Source: Staphylococcus americanisciuri (lineage in GTDB: Bacteria > Bacillota > Bacilli > Staphylococcales > Staphylococcaceae). From it: a stretch of 64,000 bases of DNA. Numbering within the stretch: position 1 is the stretch's first letter; each line of letters starts with the position of its first letter. A program made the position numbers and the translations under genes. This document shows positions 9,237 through 17,647 of the stretch, piece by piece. The notes under the pieces were generated by a model that was not told the DNA's origin, made no database searches, and was given only the letters and a program-made list of their open reading frames with translations. The stretch lies in NCBI RefSeq assembly GCF_024814435.1, contig NZ_JANUXY010000009.1, positions 1 to 64,000 of the forward strand. The letters are read 5' to 3'.

Positions 9237-9605
9237 TGTGATCCCCCCTTAGTTGTTATAGGTGAAATATGAGATTGAGCACACTGCGTCCTAGATATGA
9301 CGCATCAGTATCATATGTTACTTCATGATGTTGGTCGGTAGGATCCGGAACAGGGTAAACCGATGTTAGTGTTTGAGAAGCAAGGCACTCGATAGAGCTT
9401 AGCGCTACAGAAATCGCATGTTAGTAAAGTGTGACCTAGAAGTGTGAAATAATTGTATAAGTACATTCATACTTCAGTCTGTTAACAACAGTGTTTCGTG
9501 TTTTAGTTGTTTCTTTCATAACTTCGATACAATGGTGCGCCAATCTTTTTTCTGGTTCGTTCTCGTCGGTAAATCAGATAGTGCCTCAGCTTCAGAACTA
9601 TTTGC
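9237..9605. other. Spacer between mtlA and mtlR
   Basis: 369 nt with no open frame of note on either strand. I see no clear terminator with a T-run and no consensus promoter, so whether mtlR is transcribed from mtlA or from its own promoter cannot be decided by eye. Confidence 0.4.
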
Positions 9606-11123
9606 TTAGAGTTGTTGATCCGTTTTGATTTGTTCGATTAATGCTTCATAACGTGGTGAATTCAAAAAGTTGTCAACGGATAAATGAATGGCATGTGGAA
9701 CTTGTTTAATTGCACGATCAGTTAATTTTTTCTGTGTAATAATGAGTTGTGCATCGTCAGTCAGTTGATTAATCGCTTTATTAATAACTGTGACGTTTTT
9801 AATACCTGCTTTTTCAAACTTTTTGCGCAACATGCTGGCACCCATTGCACTTGAACCCATTCCTGCATCACACGCAAAAATTACTTCTGTAACATGATGA
9901 TATTTATGTGCACTGACATTTTCCGTGTCGTAGCGATTTAATAATGTTTCTGCGTCAGTTTCATCAGTTGATGGTGTGTTATCTTTGTCTTTTAATGCAC
10001 CGCTAACAGTTGATTTTTTGCCTTTTGTTGCTTCCATTTGTGCAGTTGCATCTGAAAGACTCTTCGTTGGATTTTTAGTGAATTTTAAGATGATACTAGC
10101 AATGATGAATGTTACAAGTGTGGATAAGAACACGCCGAGTAACATGATGAGATAGCTACCTTTAGGTGTAACAGCAAGATAAGCAAAAATGGAACCAGGT
10201 GATGCTGGGCTTGTTAATCCAAAATTAAATAAGCTAAATGTTGTAACACCTGTCATACCTCCTGCAATTGCAGCTAAGATAAGTAACGGACGTGCTAATA
10301 CATATGGAAAGTAAATTTCGTGAATACCACCCACAAAATGAATAAAGGCAGCACCATATGACGTAGCTTTTTCAGTTCCTTTACCAAAAACCATGTAAGC
10401 AAGTAGAATGCCGAGACCTGGACCAGGGTTAGATTCTAAAGTGTATAGAATTGATTTACCGGCTTCACTGACTTGATTGGCCGCTAATGGCGTTAATACA
10501 CCATGGTTAATGGCATTATTTAAAAAGACGATTTTGGCAGGTTCAATCAATATGCTGACTAATGGCAATAAGTGCTTCCCAATCAAGAAATCAACGCCCA
10601 TGCCTAAGATATGCATAAGCCCAGAAACAACTGGTGCGAGTGCTTTGAATCCAAGAATTGTCATGAAAAATGCTAAGAATCCTGCTGAGAAGTTGTTGAC
10701 GAGCATTTCTAAGCCATTAGGTGTACGTGGTTGTAAATATGCATCGACTTGCTTCATGAGCCAACCGACAAGTGGTCCCATAAGCATTGCGCCGATAAGC
10801 ATAGGTGTGTCTGGAAATGCGGCGATGACCCCCATAGTTGCTGTTGCCCCAACGATACCGCCACGAATATCATGTACAAGTCGACCACCACTAAAAGCAA
10901 TGAGTAATGGAATCAAAAACTTGATCATTGGATCGACCATTGTAGCAAGCGCTTCATTTGGGTACCATCCATCAGGGATAAACAACGCTGTAATGAGTCC
11001 CCATGCAATAAAAGCCCCAATGTTAGGCATAATCATACTGGACAGAAAAGAGCCAAATGCTTGGATATTACGCTGAATACGTGCTTTCATTGGCTGGTGT
11101 GTCGTTGTATTATTTTGCGACAT
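9606..11123 (-). CDS. mtlA: Mannitol PTS permease EIICB
   Basis: 505 aa. Transports mannitol and phosphorylates it to mannitol-1-phosphate. The EIIC membrane domain (about 20-350) has several hydrophobic helices and the conserved GGIHEIYFPY at 265-274. A charged linker precedes the EIIB domain with phosphocysteine Cys418 in ACDAGMGSS. There is no fused EIIA, which is supplied by MtlF. The start chosen is the ATG at 11123 (MSQNN), because the ATG four codons upstream overlaps the AAAGGAT ribosome-binding site. First gene of the mtl operon and divergent from glmS. Confidence 0.95.
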   Translation of the reverse strand: MSQNNTTTHQPMKARIQRNIQAFGSFLSSMIMPNIGAFIAWGLITALFIPDGWYPNEALATMVDPMIKFLIPLLIAFSGGRLVHDIRGGIVGATATMGVIAAFPDTPMLIGAMLMGPLVGWLMKQVDAYLQPRTPNGLEMLVNNFSAGFLAFFMTILGFKALAPVVSGLMHILGMGVDFLIGKHLLPLVSILIEPAKIVFLNNAINHGVLTPLAANQVSEAGKSILYTLESNPGPGLGILLAYMVFGKGTEKATSYGAAFIHFVGGIHEIYFPYVLARPLLILAAIAGGMTGVTTFSLFNFGLTSPASPGSIFAYLAVTPKGSYLIMLLGVFLSTLVTFIIASIILKFTKNPTKSLSDATAQMEATKGKKSTVSGALKDKDNTPSTDETDAETLLNRYDTENVSAHKYHHVTEVIFACDAGMGSSAMGASMLRKKFEKAGIKNVTVINKAINQLTDDAQLIITQKKLTDRAIKQVPHAIHLSVDNFLNSPRYEALIEQIKTDQQL

Positions 11124-11322
11124 AGTAGTTATCATCCTTTCATATTTATAATATGTCGTTCTAACTTCATCATAAGTTCTGGATATGGAAGTCTACAATG
11201 AATAGAAAGTACTGAATTGGCAGGAAGAAAGTGACAAAATATAGTTTGCGCATAGCAACGGGAGTTCATGACGAAAATATGGACATTTTTATTGTGTTTT
11301 ATGCTGAAAATAATAGTTTTAT

Positions 11323-11352
11323 TTGCATTGATTGTTTTTATCGGTGTACAAT
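11323..11352 (+). promoter_or_regulatory. Probable glmS promoter
   Basis: TTGCAT (11323-11328) and TACAAT (11347-11352) with an 18-nt spacer. Transcription would begin near 11359, about 35 nt before the glmS ribozyme core. Confidence 0.55.
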
Positions 11353-11389
11353 GAGATAGATTCTAAATAAGGAGGATTGTGAGGTAGAA

Positions 11390-11600
11390 GTTAAAGCGCC
11401 AGTACAAGCTAGAGAAGTTGATTGTGGACATATGCATTAGAGCAGAATGTGTATCGAAATGGACTTTGGAGGTTTGTAGACGAGGAGGATAGTGATCGAA
11501 TTAGATCGGCGGATGCTATCCCGGATGTGGCTCATTCGTTAGCTTATTGATTAAAACAGAAGGGCAACCTTTTGGACAAAGTTAATAAGATCGCCAATCA
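11390..11600 (+). ncRNA. glmS ribozyme (glucosamine-6-phosphate-activated)
   Basis: The catalytic core is recognisable: AAAGCGCCAG at 11393-11402 with the expected cleavage before G11396, GACGAGGAGGAT near 11480, GGCGGATGCTATCCCGG near 11508-11524, and AAGGGCAACCTTTTGGACAAAG with GTTAATAAG near 11560-11589. It lies in the 5' UTR of glmS, where glucosamine-6-phosphate triggers self-cleavage and mRNA decay. The boundaries are approximate. Confidence 0.93.
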
Positions 11601-11718
11601 ATTAAAAAATAAGAAAAGCGATGCACAAAGTGTGTTTAAGCGAGACATATTGTAATAGAATGTACGCATGAAAAATACAGTTTGAGGTACCGTTATTTTG
11701 TAATGGAGGAAAAGACTT

Positions 11719-13521
11719 ATGTGTGGAATTGTAGGTTATATTGGTCATGAAAAAGCGAAAGAGATTTTATTACGCGGATTAGAAAAACTAGAATATCGTG
11801 GTTATGATTCGGCGGGTATTGCGACACGTGAAGATAAGGATGTTACAGTGACTAAAGCAAAAGGACGTATCGCAGAATTGCGCAAGGCTGCTGACAATGA
11901 TATTGATGGTTCAGCAGGTATCGGACATACGCGTTGGGCAACGCATGGTGTGCCAAGTTATGAAAATTCTCACCCGCATCAATCATCAAGCGAACGTTAT
12001 ACACTTGTACACAATGGTGTGATTGAGAACTATGAGGAATTAAGAGACACGTATATTCCAGATGTGGCATTCGTGTCAGAAACAGATACAGAAGTAATTG
12101 TACAATTAGTGGAATACTTTGCGAACCAAGGTATGACAACGGAAGCTGCATTTACAAAAGTGGTTTCATTATTACATGGTTCATATGCACTTGGATTGTT
12201 AGATCGTGAAGATAAGGACACTATCTATGTAGCGAAAAATAAATCACCATTGCTTGTAGGTATCGGCGACAATTTTAATGTTATTGCATCAGATGCGTTG
12301 GCGATGATTCAAGTAACAAGTGAATACAAAGAACTAAAAGACCAAGAAGTGGTGTTAGTACAACGAGACCAAGTGGTTATTAAAGACTTAGCAGGCAACG
12401 TGGTTGAAAGAGATAGTTATACAGCTGAAATTGATGCTTCAGACGCTGAAAAAGGGGTTTATGCCCACTATATGTTAAAAGAAATTCACGAACAACCAGC
12501 TGCAATGCGCCGTATCATTCAATCATACCAAGACGAACAAGGTAACTTGAACATCGATCCAGAGATTGTTAAAGATGTACAAAGCGCTGACCGTATCTAT
12601 ATTATTGCAGCAGGGACAAGCTATCATGCAGGATTAGTTGGTAAAGAATATTTAGAAAAATGGGCAGGCGTACCGACAGAAGTGCACGTATCATCAGAGT
12701 TTGTATACAACATGCCATTGTTATCAGAACGTCCATTGTTCATTTACATCTCTCAATCAGGTGAAACAGCGGATAGCCGTGCCGTGTTAGTAGAAACAAC
12801 AAAGTTAGGACATCGTTCATTAACAATCACAAATGTAGCGGGTTCAACGTTATCACGTGAAGCAGATCACACGCTATTATTACATGCTGGACCTGAGATT
12901 GCAGTAGCTTCAACAAAAGCTTATACAGCACAGATTGCGGTATTATCTATTTTGGCACAAGTAGTTGCGGCAGAACGTGGTCGTGAAACAAATGTTGATT
13001 TGTTACCTGAGCTGGCAAAAGTTACAGCAGCCATTGAAACCATTGTTGATGACGCACCAAAAATGGAACAGATTGCAACAGACTTCTTAGAAACGACACG
13101 CAACGCATTCTTTATTGGTCGTGCAGCTGATTATAATGTCAGCTTAGAAGGTGCTTTGAAGTTGAAAGAGATTTCATACATTCAAGCAGAAGGTTTTGCA
13201 GGCGGTGAGCTGAAACACGGAACGATTGCGCTTATTGAAGAAGGTACACCAGTCGTGGCGTTAGCAACACAAGAACATGTAAACTTGTCTATTCGAGGTA
13301 ACGTGAAAGAAGTTGTAGCACGTGGTGCGCATCCATGTATTATCTCAATGGAAGGTCTTGAAAAAGATGGTGACACGTATGTGATTCCGCATGTACATGA
13401 ATTATTGACACCATTAGTATCAGTTGTGGCATTACAATTAATTTCATACTATGCGGCACTTCACCGTGACTTAGATGTGGACAAGCCACGTAACTTAGCC
13501 AAGTCTGTAACAGTTGAATAA
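11719..13521 (+). CDS. glmS: Glutamine-fructose-6-phosphate aminotransferase
   Basis: 600 aa. Makes glucosamine-6-phosphate from fructose-6-phosphate and glutamine, the first step towards UDP-GlcNAc. The N-terminal glutaminase begins [10 protein letters not shown], with the Cys after Met as nucleophile, and continues through RGYDSAGIA and HTRWATHG. Two SIS sugar-isomerase domains occupy about 285-420 and 455-590, ending in KSVTVE. The ribosome-binding site is GGAGGAAAAG. The upstream ribozyme gives product feedback. It is monocistronic, with a terminator directly after it. Confidence 0.98.
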   Translation: MCGIVGYIGHEKAKEILLRGLEKLEYRGYDSAGIATREDKDVTVTKAKGRIAELRKAADNDIDGSAGIGHTRWATHGVPSYENSHPHQSSSERYTLVHNGVIENYEELRDTYIPDVAFVSETDTEVIVQLVEYFANQGMTTEAAFTKVVSLLHGSYALGLLDREDKDTIYVAKNKSPLLVGIGDNFNVIASDALAMIQVTSEYKELKDQEVVLVQRDQVVIKDLAGNVVERDSYTAEIDASDAEKGVYAHYMLKEIHEQPAAMRRIIQSYQDEQGNLNIDPEIVKDVQSADRIYIIAAGTSYHAGLVGKEYLEKWAGVPTEVHVSSEFVYNMPLLSERPLFIYISQSGETADSRAVLVETTKLGHRSLTITNVAGSTLSREADHTLLLHAGPEIAVASTKAYTAQIAVLSILAQVVAAERGRETNVDLLPELAKVTAAIETIVDDAPKMEQIATDFLETTRNAFFIGRAADYNVSLEGALKLKEISYIQAEGFAGGELKHGTIALIEEGTPVVALATQEHVNLSIRGNVKEVVARGAHPCIISMEGLEKDGDTYVIPHVHELLTPLVSVVALQLISYYAALHRDLDVDKPRNLAKSVTVE

Positions 13522-13550
13522 CTTGCAGAACCAATAAAATAACAACGTTT

Positions 13551-13585
13551 AGCTGATTTCATTGTACAATGAAATCAGCTTTTTA
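13551..13585 (+). terminator. glmS terminator
   Basis: A near-perfect 15-bp palindrome (AGCTGATTTCATTGT with its complement) followed by TTTTTAA. Confidence 0.92.
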
Positions 13586-13610
13586 ATAGCAGGATAAGGG
13601 GAGACAATAA

Positions 13611-14399
13611 ATGATTTATTTAACAGAAATGGTAAAGCAAAAAGGGGGAAAGCCGTTACTTCATGGAATTACATGGCATATTCAATCTGGGGAAAAGTGG
13701 TTAGTTTACGGCATGAATGGTGCTGGTAAGAGTACACTATTGAATATTATCACTGCATATGATTTTGCTACACAAGGCGATATATGTTTGTTTGGCATGA
13801 CACCCGGGCAGGAAGGTTATTCTGCGCAGTGTGTACGAGAACAGATTGGGTATGTATCCGGAAGTTTGCGCGATCGTTTCGCAGAGGGAGAGATTGTTCG
13901 TGATGTTGTGTTGAGTGGAATCTATAAGTCGATTGGCGTGTATCAAACACCGTCTGATGAGGATATTAAGCTTGCTAAAGACATACTTGAGCGTTTTGGT
14001 ATGTCGCATTTTGAAGATATGTACTTTGGTCACTTATCTACTGGAGAACAACAGCGTGTGTTGCTAGCACGTGCATTGGTGACTCGTCCGCGCTTATTGA
14101 TATTAGATGAGCCGTGTAATGGTTTGGATTACGTTGGACGTGAACAGTTGCTAGATATGTTGATGAATATGCATGATGATTACCAAGACATGGCGGTTAT
14201 CTATGTGACGCACTTTGTTGAAGAAGTGACAGCAGACTTCACACATGCACTCATCTTGAAGCAAGGGGCAGTTCATGCGATAGGAGCTATAGAAGACACG
14301 TTGACCAGTGCACAGCTGACAGAGCTATTCAGTATGCCGGTACAGCTACAATATCAGCAAGGAAGATATCAACTGATTCGTCGCTCAAAAGGGTTTTGA
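13611..14399 (+). CDS. ABC transporter ATP-binding protein, YlmA/ModF-like
   Basis: 262 aa, a single nucleotide-binding domain with all motifs intact: Walker A GMNGAGKST at 34-42, signature LSTGEQQR at 142-149, Walker B LLILDEP at 162-168 and H-loop His201. The overall form resembles the YlmA/ModF type of stand-alone ATPases. No permease or binding-protein gene is adjacent, so the substrate is unknown and it may pair with a distant membrane partner. It has its own ribosome-binding site (AAGGGGAGA) just after the glmS terminator and is followed by a HAD phosphatase 68 nt later. Confidence 0.85.
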   Translation: MIYLTEMVKQKGGKPLLHGITWHIQSGEKWLVYGMNGAGKSTLLNIITAYDFATQGDICLFGMTPGQEGYSAQCVREQIGYVSGSLRDRFAEGEIVRDVVLSGIYKSIGVYQTPSDEDIKLAKDILERFGMSHFEDMYFGHLSTGEQQRVLLARALVTRPRLLILDEPCNGLDYVGREQLLDMLMNMHDDYQDMAVIYVTHFVEEVTADFTHALILKQGAVHAIGAIEDTLTSAQLTELFSMPVQLQYQQGRYQLIRRSKGF

Positions 14400-14467
14400 T
14401 TGCTTTTATCAAGAGAAAATGACACACTTTAGAAGATAGGACTTCTGATAGAAAGGAACAGTCGCAT

Positions 14468-15331
14468 ATGCAACATGTTAAAGCAATATTTTTAGATATG
14501 GATGGTACGATACTGCGTGAAAATAATCGTTCTTCTGATTATACAGCAGAGATTATTGCGCAATTAAGAAAGACTGGTTATAAAGTCTTTTTAGCAACAG
14601 GGCGTGCAAAAGAAGAAATTTCCTTGTTAGTCCCTAAAACAATGATTTTTGACGGTATCATTTCCTCAAATGGTACAATTGGACATGTTGGAGAAGAGGT
14701 GTTATTTCAGCATGGTTTAGCTGAAGCGAGTGTACGTTCAATAGTTAAAAAGGCACAGCAAGAAGGTATTTACTATGAAATCTTCCCATTTAATCAGTCA
14801 CGTTTTTCTTGCAAGGCAGATCAATCATGGATGTTAGAACTAATAGCAGGAGATAAGCCGCAATCGGTTGGTGCAAGTGAATGGCTGTCAAGGCATGAAG
14901 CGGTTGAGGGGAAACTTACGTGGTATGATGCCATTCCAGCAGGTTTGAAGTATTCTAAAATATATATGTTTCATCCTGATTTAGACAAAATAGCTGCATT
15001 TCGTCAAATGATTAAAGAACAAATGGAAACTTTGAGAATCGAAGTATCACAGTCCACACCAAATAATGTTGAGACGATGGCATATCAAGTGAATAAAGGG
15101 ACGGGCATTGAAGAGATGTGTCGTCACTTTAATATTGATATTGCTGATACACTGGTTATTGGTGACAGTGACAATGATCGTTCGATGTTTAAAGTAGGTG
15201 GTGTAACTGTAGCGATGCGCAATGCAAATGACAGTATTAAAGCATTGACAGCTTATGAAACACGTGTGGACAATAATCATGATGGTGCAGCACGTTTTCT
15301 CGCAGAAGCACTATTAAAACATCAACTATAA
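14468..15331 (+). CDS. HAD-superfamily (Cof-type) phosphatase
   Basis: 287 aa. The HAD motif I DMDGT is at 10-14 (nucleophile Asp10). Motif II is a T/S in LATGRA, and motifs III/IV are the lysine region and GDSDNDRSMF near 221-230. A C2 cap domain sits between motifs II and III, the layout of Cof/YkrA-type sugar-phosphate and flavin-phosphate phosphatases. The substrate cannot be told from sequence. The start follows AAAGGAAC. It may be cotranscribed with the ABC ATPase gene. Confidence 0.87.
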   Translation: MQHVKAIFLDMDGTILRENNRSSDYTAEIIAQLRKTGYKVFLATGRAKEEISLLVPKTMIFDGIISSNGTIGHVGEEVLFQHGLAEASVRSIVKKAQQEGIYYEIFPFNQSRFSCKADQSWMLELIAGDKPQSVGASEWLSRHEAVEGKLTWYDAIPAGLKYSKIYMFHPDLDKIAAFRQMIKEQMETLRIEVSQSTPNNVETMAYQVNKGTGIEEMCRHFNIDIADTLVIGDSDNDRSMFKVGGVTVAMRNANDSIKALTAYETRVDNNHDGAARFLAEALLKHQL

Positions 15332-15337
15332 GAATAG

Positions 15338-15386
15338 AAAAACATACTAAGGTTATGCTTCATCACTAATCTTAGTATGTTTATAT
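15338..15386. terminator. Bidirectional terminator between HAD gene and membrane-protein gene
   Basis: The stem AAACATACTAAG/CTTAGTATGTTT has an A-rich left flank and a T-rich right flank. It serves two convergent genes. Confidence 0.8.
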
Positions 15387-15393
15387 TAAGCAA

Positions 15394-16260
15394 TTATGCG
15401 TTTTTACGACCTTGTTGATGATAGTACGTTGTGATTGTACCAATCATCAAGAAGTAAACAGTATAGCGGATAATAAAGAATATCACATTAACCACCCACA
15501 AAATAATCTGCGCTGCATTCTGTGACATATGGGCAAGGTTCATTTGCACAAGATTAAGCACAGGACCAGCAACGATCAATAATACAAGGTTAATCAACAA
15601 GATACCGATGTAGAATGTAAAAAATGTTTTTTGTCCATTTCTGATTGTACGCCATGAAGTTTTTAGGTATGTGCGTATTTTGTCTTCGGGATGCTTGATA
15701 AATGTAATAATCATATTAATCAAGAATACAGCCATAAGCCAAATATAAAGGCTGGATATAACAGAAATGACAAATGATAGCATTATCATGGCGGTGTCAT
15801 TTGTCGCTAATGACATGAAAGCATTACGTAAGCCCATTGTTATAAAGTAATCAACAATGAACAATAAGAACATGAATAAAACAGTCGTCAATCCAACGAG
15901 TAGACTTTTACGCCAAATCTTGCCTTTAAATGTAGAAAATAGATCTTTCCAATTAACTGGCTCATGTTTCGACACTGCATGGTATATCGAACGCACACTT
16001 CCTGTAAAGAGTGGGAACGTAATCATCAAGAAAATCAATGCAATGAATAACAGTGAACCAATCGTCATCAGAATAAGCGCAGTTGAATTTCCTTGACCTG
16101 TAAAAAATGCCATTGCCCACAAATTAAAAACGAGCCCGATAGGCAAAACAGATACGCTAAGCAGTAGTAACATTAAGACAAAATTGACTAAGTTCATACT
16201 GTATAACTTTTTACGTTGTGATTTTGTACTGTGTAAAAACTTGCTTGTAAAATTAAACAA
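15394..16260 (-). CDS. Polytopic membrane protein of unknown function
   Basis: 288 aa with about six hydrophobic helices (roughly 25-50, 60-90, 125-150, 160-190, 220-245 and 255-280) and a positively charged N-terminus. I do not recognise a functional motif; it resembles conserved staphylococcal membrane proteins of the DUF975/DUF624 kind without a clear match. The reading frame is open further upstream, but the AAAGGAG ribosome-binding site points to a TTG start at 16260 (MFNFTSKF). It is divergent from the GntR gene, with a 298-nt interval between them. Confidence 0.75.
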   Translation of the reverse strand: MFNFTSKFLHSTKSQRKKLYSMNLVNFVLMLLLLSVSVLPIGLVFNLWAMAFFTGQGNSTALILMTIGSLLFIALIFLMITFPLFTGSVRSIYHAVSKHEPVNWKDLFSTFKGKIWRKSLLVGLTTVLFMFLLFIVDYFITMGLRNAFMSLATNDTAMIMLSFVISVISSLYIWLMAVFLINMIITFIKHPEDKIRTYLKTSWRTIRNGQKTFFTFYIGILLINLVLLIVAGPVLNLVQMNLAHMSQNAAQIILWVVNVIFFIIRYTVYFLMIGTITTYYHQQGRKNA

Positions 16261-16558
16261 TCGAGAGCACTCCTTTCGATATATACTCCACCTTAACAAA
16301 AACGAACAGATTTGGAAATCAATATGATATAAAATGACAGATGATTTATCACTGCATGTCTATATTGTACGCAATAGATATTTGGATAGTATAGCATTAT
16401 TTTATGATTTATATCTGTGTTAAATAGAATAGGAACCCATTATAAAAGAAATCGATGGATATAACATATATTGCGATTATATTACATAATAGAAAATCCA
16501 TTCAATCAGTGCTACATAATTTGATACAATAATAGAGATTGTGACAAGGAGGGACAAG

Positions 16559-17257
16559 ATGAAGATATCAAGCCCAAAAATTTATGAGCAAATTGCAAAT
16601 AGATTAATTGAACAAATAGAAAATGGTGTGTTACAAGAAGGAGAACGCCTGCCTTCAATTCAAAATTTGGCAAAAGAATATGGCGTGAGTAATGCTTCGG
16701 TCAGAGAGGCATTGAACGCTTTACGCATTATTGGACTTGTAGAAATCAAACATGGCTATGGAACATTTGTTAAACAGAAAACACCACAATTGTTTGACTT
16801 TATCTCACAAACTCTAACACCGAAACGCGTCAAAGAAATTTTAGAATTGCGTGAAGTTGTTGAACTCTCTACAGTACGCTTTGCAGCAGAACGTCGAACG
16901 GATGAATTGCTGAATGAGATGCGCTTAGCATTGGACGAAATGACGCAGGCGATGCGTAAACATAAGTCTGGAGAAGAAGCGGACTTGCGTTTTCATCTGG
17001 CAATAGCTAAAGCTTCAGACAATGAACTATTGTATGAACTGCTTCACAATATTTCTGATTTGGTTCAACAGACTATGAAAGGCACGCGCCACATTTATTT
17101 GTACAATCGTGAAAAGACAATGGAGCGCTTGCTGGATGAGCATATTGCCATTTTGAATGCTGTTGAGCAGCAAGATTCAGCCTTAGCGGAGCACAGAATG
17201 ACTTGTCACTTGGCAGAGGTTCGTCAAACTTTAGTTGAACATTACATTGTGGAGTGA
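16559..17257 (+). CDS. GntR-family (FadR/FCD) transcriptional regulator
   Basis: 232 aa. The N-terminal winged helix (about 5-70) includes ERLPSIQNLAKEYGVSNASV. The C-terminal all-helical FCD domain carries the usual Asp/His ligand pattern (DLRFHLAIA, then DEHIAIL and EHRMTCHL), typical of regulators that bind a metal with an organic-acid ligand. The ATG at 16559 is preceded by AAGGAGGGA; the GTG six codons upstream overlaps nothing useful. A small membrane protein gene follows 58 nt later. The effector and targets are unknown. Confidence 0.88.
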   Translation: MKISSPKIYEQIANRLIEQIENGVLQEGERLPSIQNLAKEYGVSNASVREALNALRIIGLVEIKHGYGTFVKQKTPQLFDFISQTLTPKRVKEILELREVVELSTVRFAAERRTDELLNEMRLALDEMTQAMRKHKSGEEADLRFHLAIAKASDNELLYELLHNISDLVQQTMKGTRHIYLYNREKTMERLLDEHIAILNAVEQQDSALAEHRMTCHLAEVRQTLVEHYIVE

Positions 17258-17315
17258 TTCAAGTAAGCGCATTCAAAAAACAATAAGAAATATTCAACAA
17301 AGAAAGGGACAATAG

Positions 17316-17549
17316 ATGAAAATAGGTTTATATATTGCATTATTATGTGGCATCATATCAGGTGCATGTATCTTTTTTAATGTTACAGTGTTTCCATCAC
17401 TTGTTGTCCCAGTCATCATCGGGGTGATTGGGATAATTGCTACATTGTGGACACTGCCAAATTCAAACATTAGCACCATGCTGAAACTTGGCGGTATTTT
17501 GGTGAATGTTTTTCCAGTGATAGCTGGTTTGATGCAAATTTTGGGATAA
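17316..17549 (+). CDS. Small membrane protein, unknown function
   Basis: 77 aa, almost wholly hydrophobic, with three likely helices (about 4-22, 27-46 and 53-75) separated by a short polar turn near 48-52. The ribosome-binding site is AAAGGGACA. It lies directly after the FCD regulator on the same strand. No family is recognised. The clear ribosome-binding site and the compositional bias towards membrane residues support a real gene. Confidence 0.65.
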   Translation: MKIGLYIALLCGIISGACIFFNVTVFPSLVVPVIIGVIGIIATLWTLPNSNISTMLKLGGILVNVFPVIAGLMQILG

Positions 17550-17647
17550 AGTTGTGTGACAAGAACCTCATGAAAAGCTATTGTTGTTCACGACATAAAC
17601 ATTTATAATGAACAAGATAAATATATGACGAAGGAGATTCATATACC

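Noticed and set aside
10477-11076. 199-codon plus-strand open frame opposite mtlA
   Set aside because: The length reflects the codon pattern of mtlA on the other strand. It has no ribosome-binding site and no family pattern.
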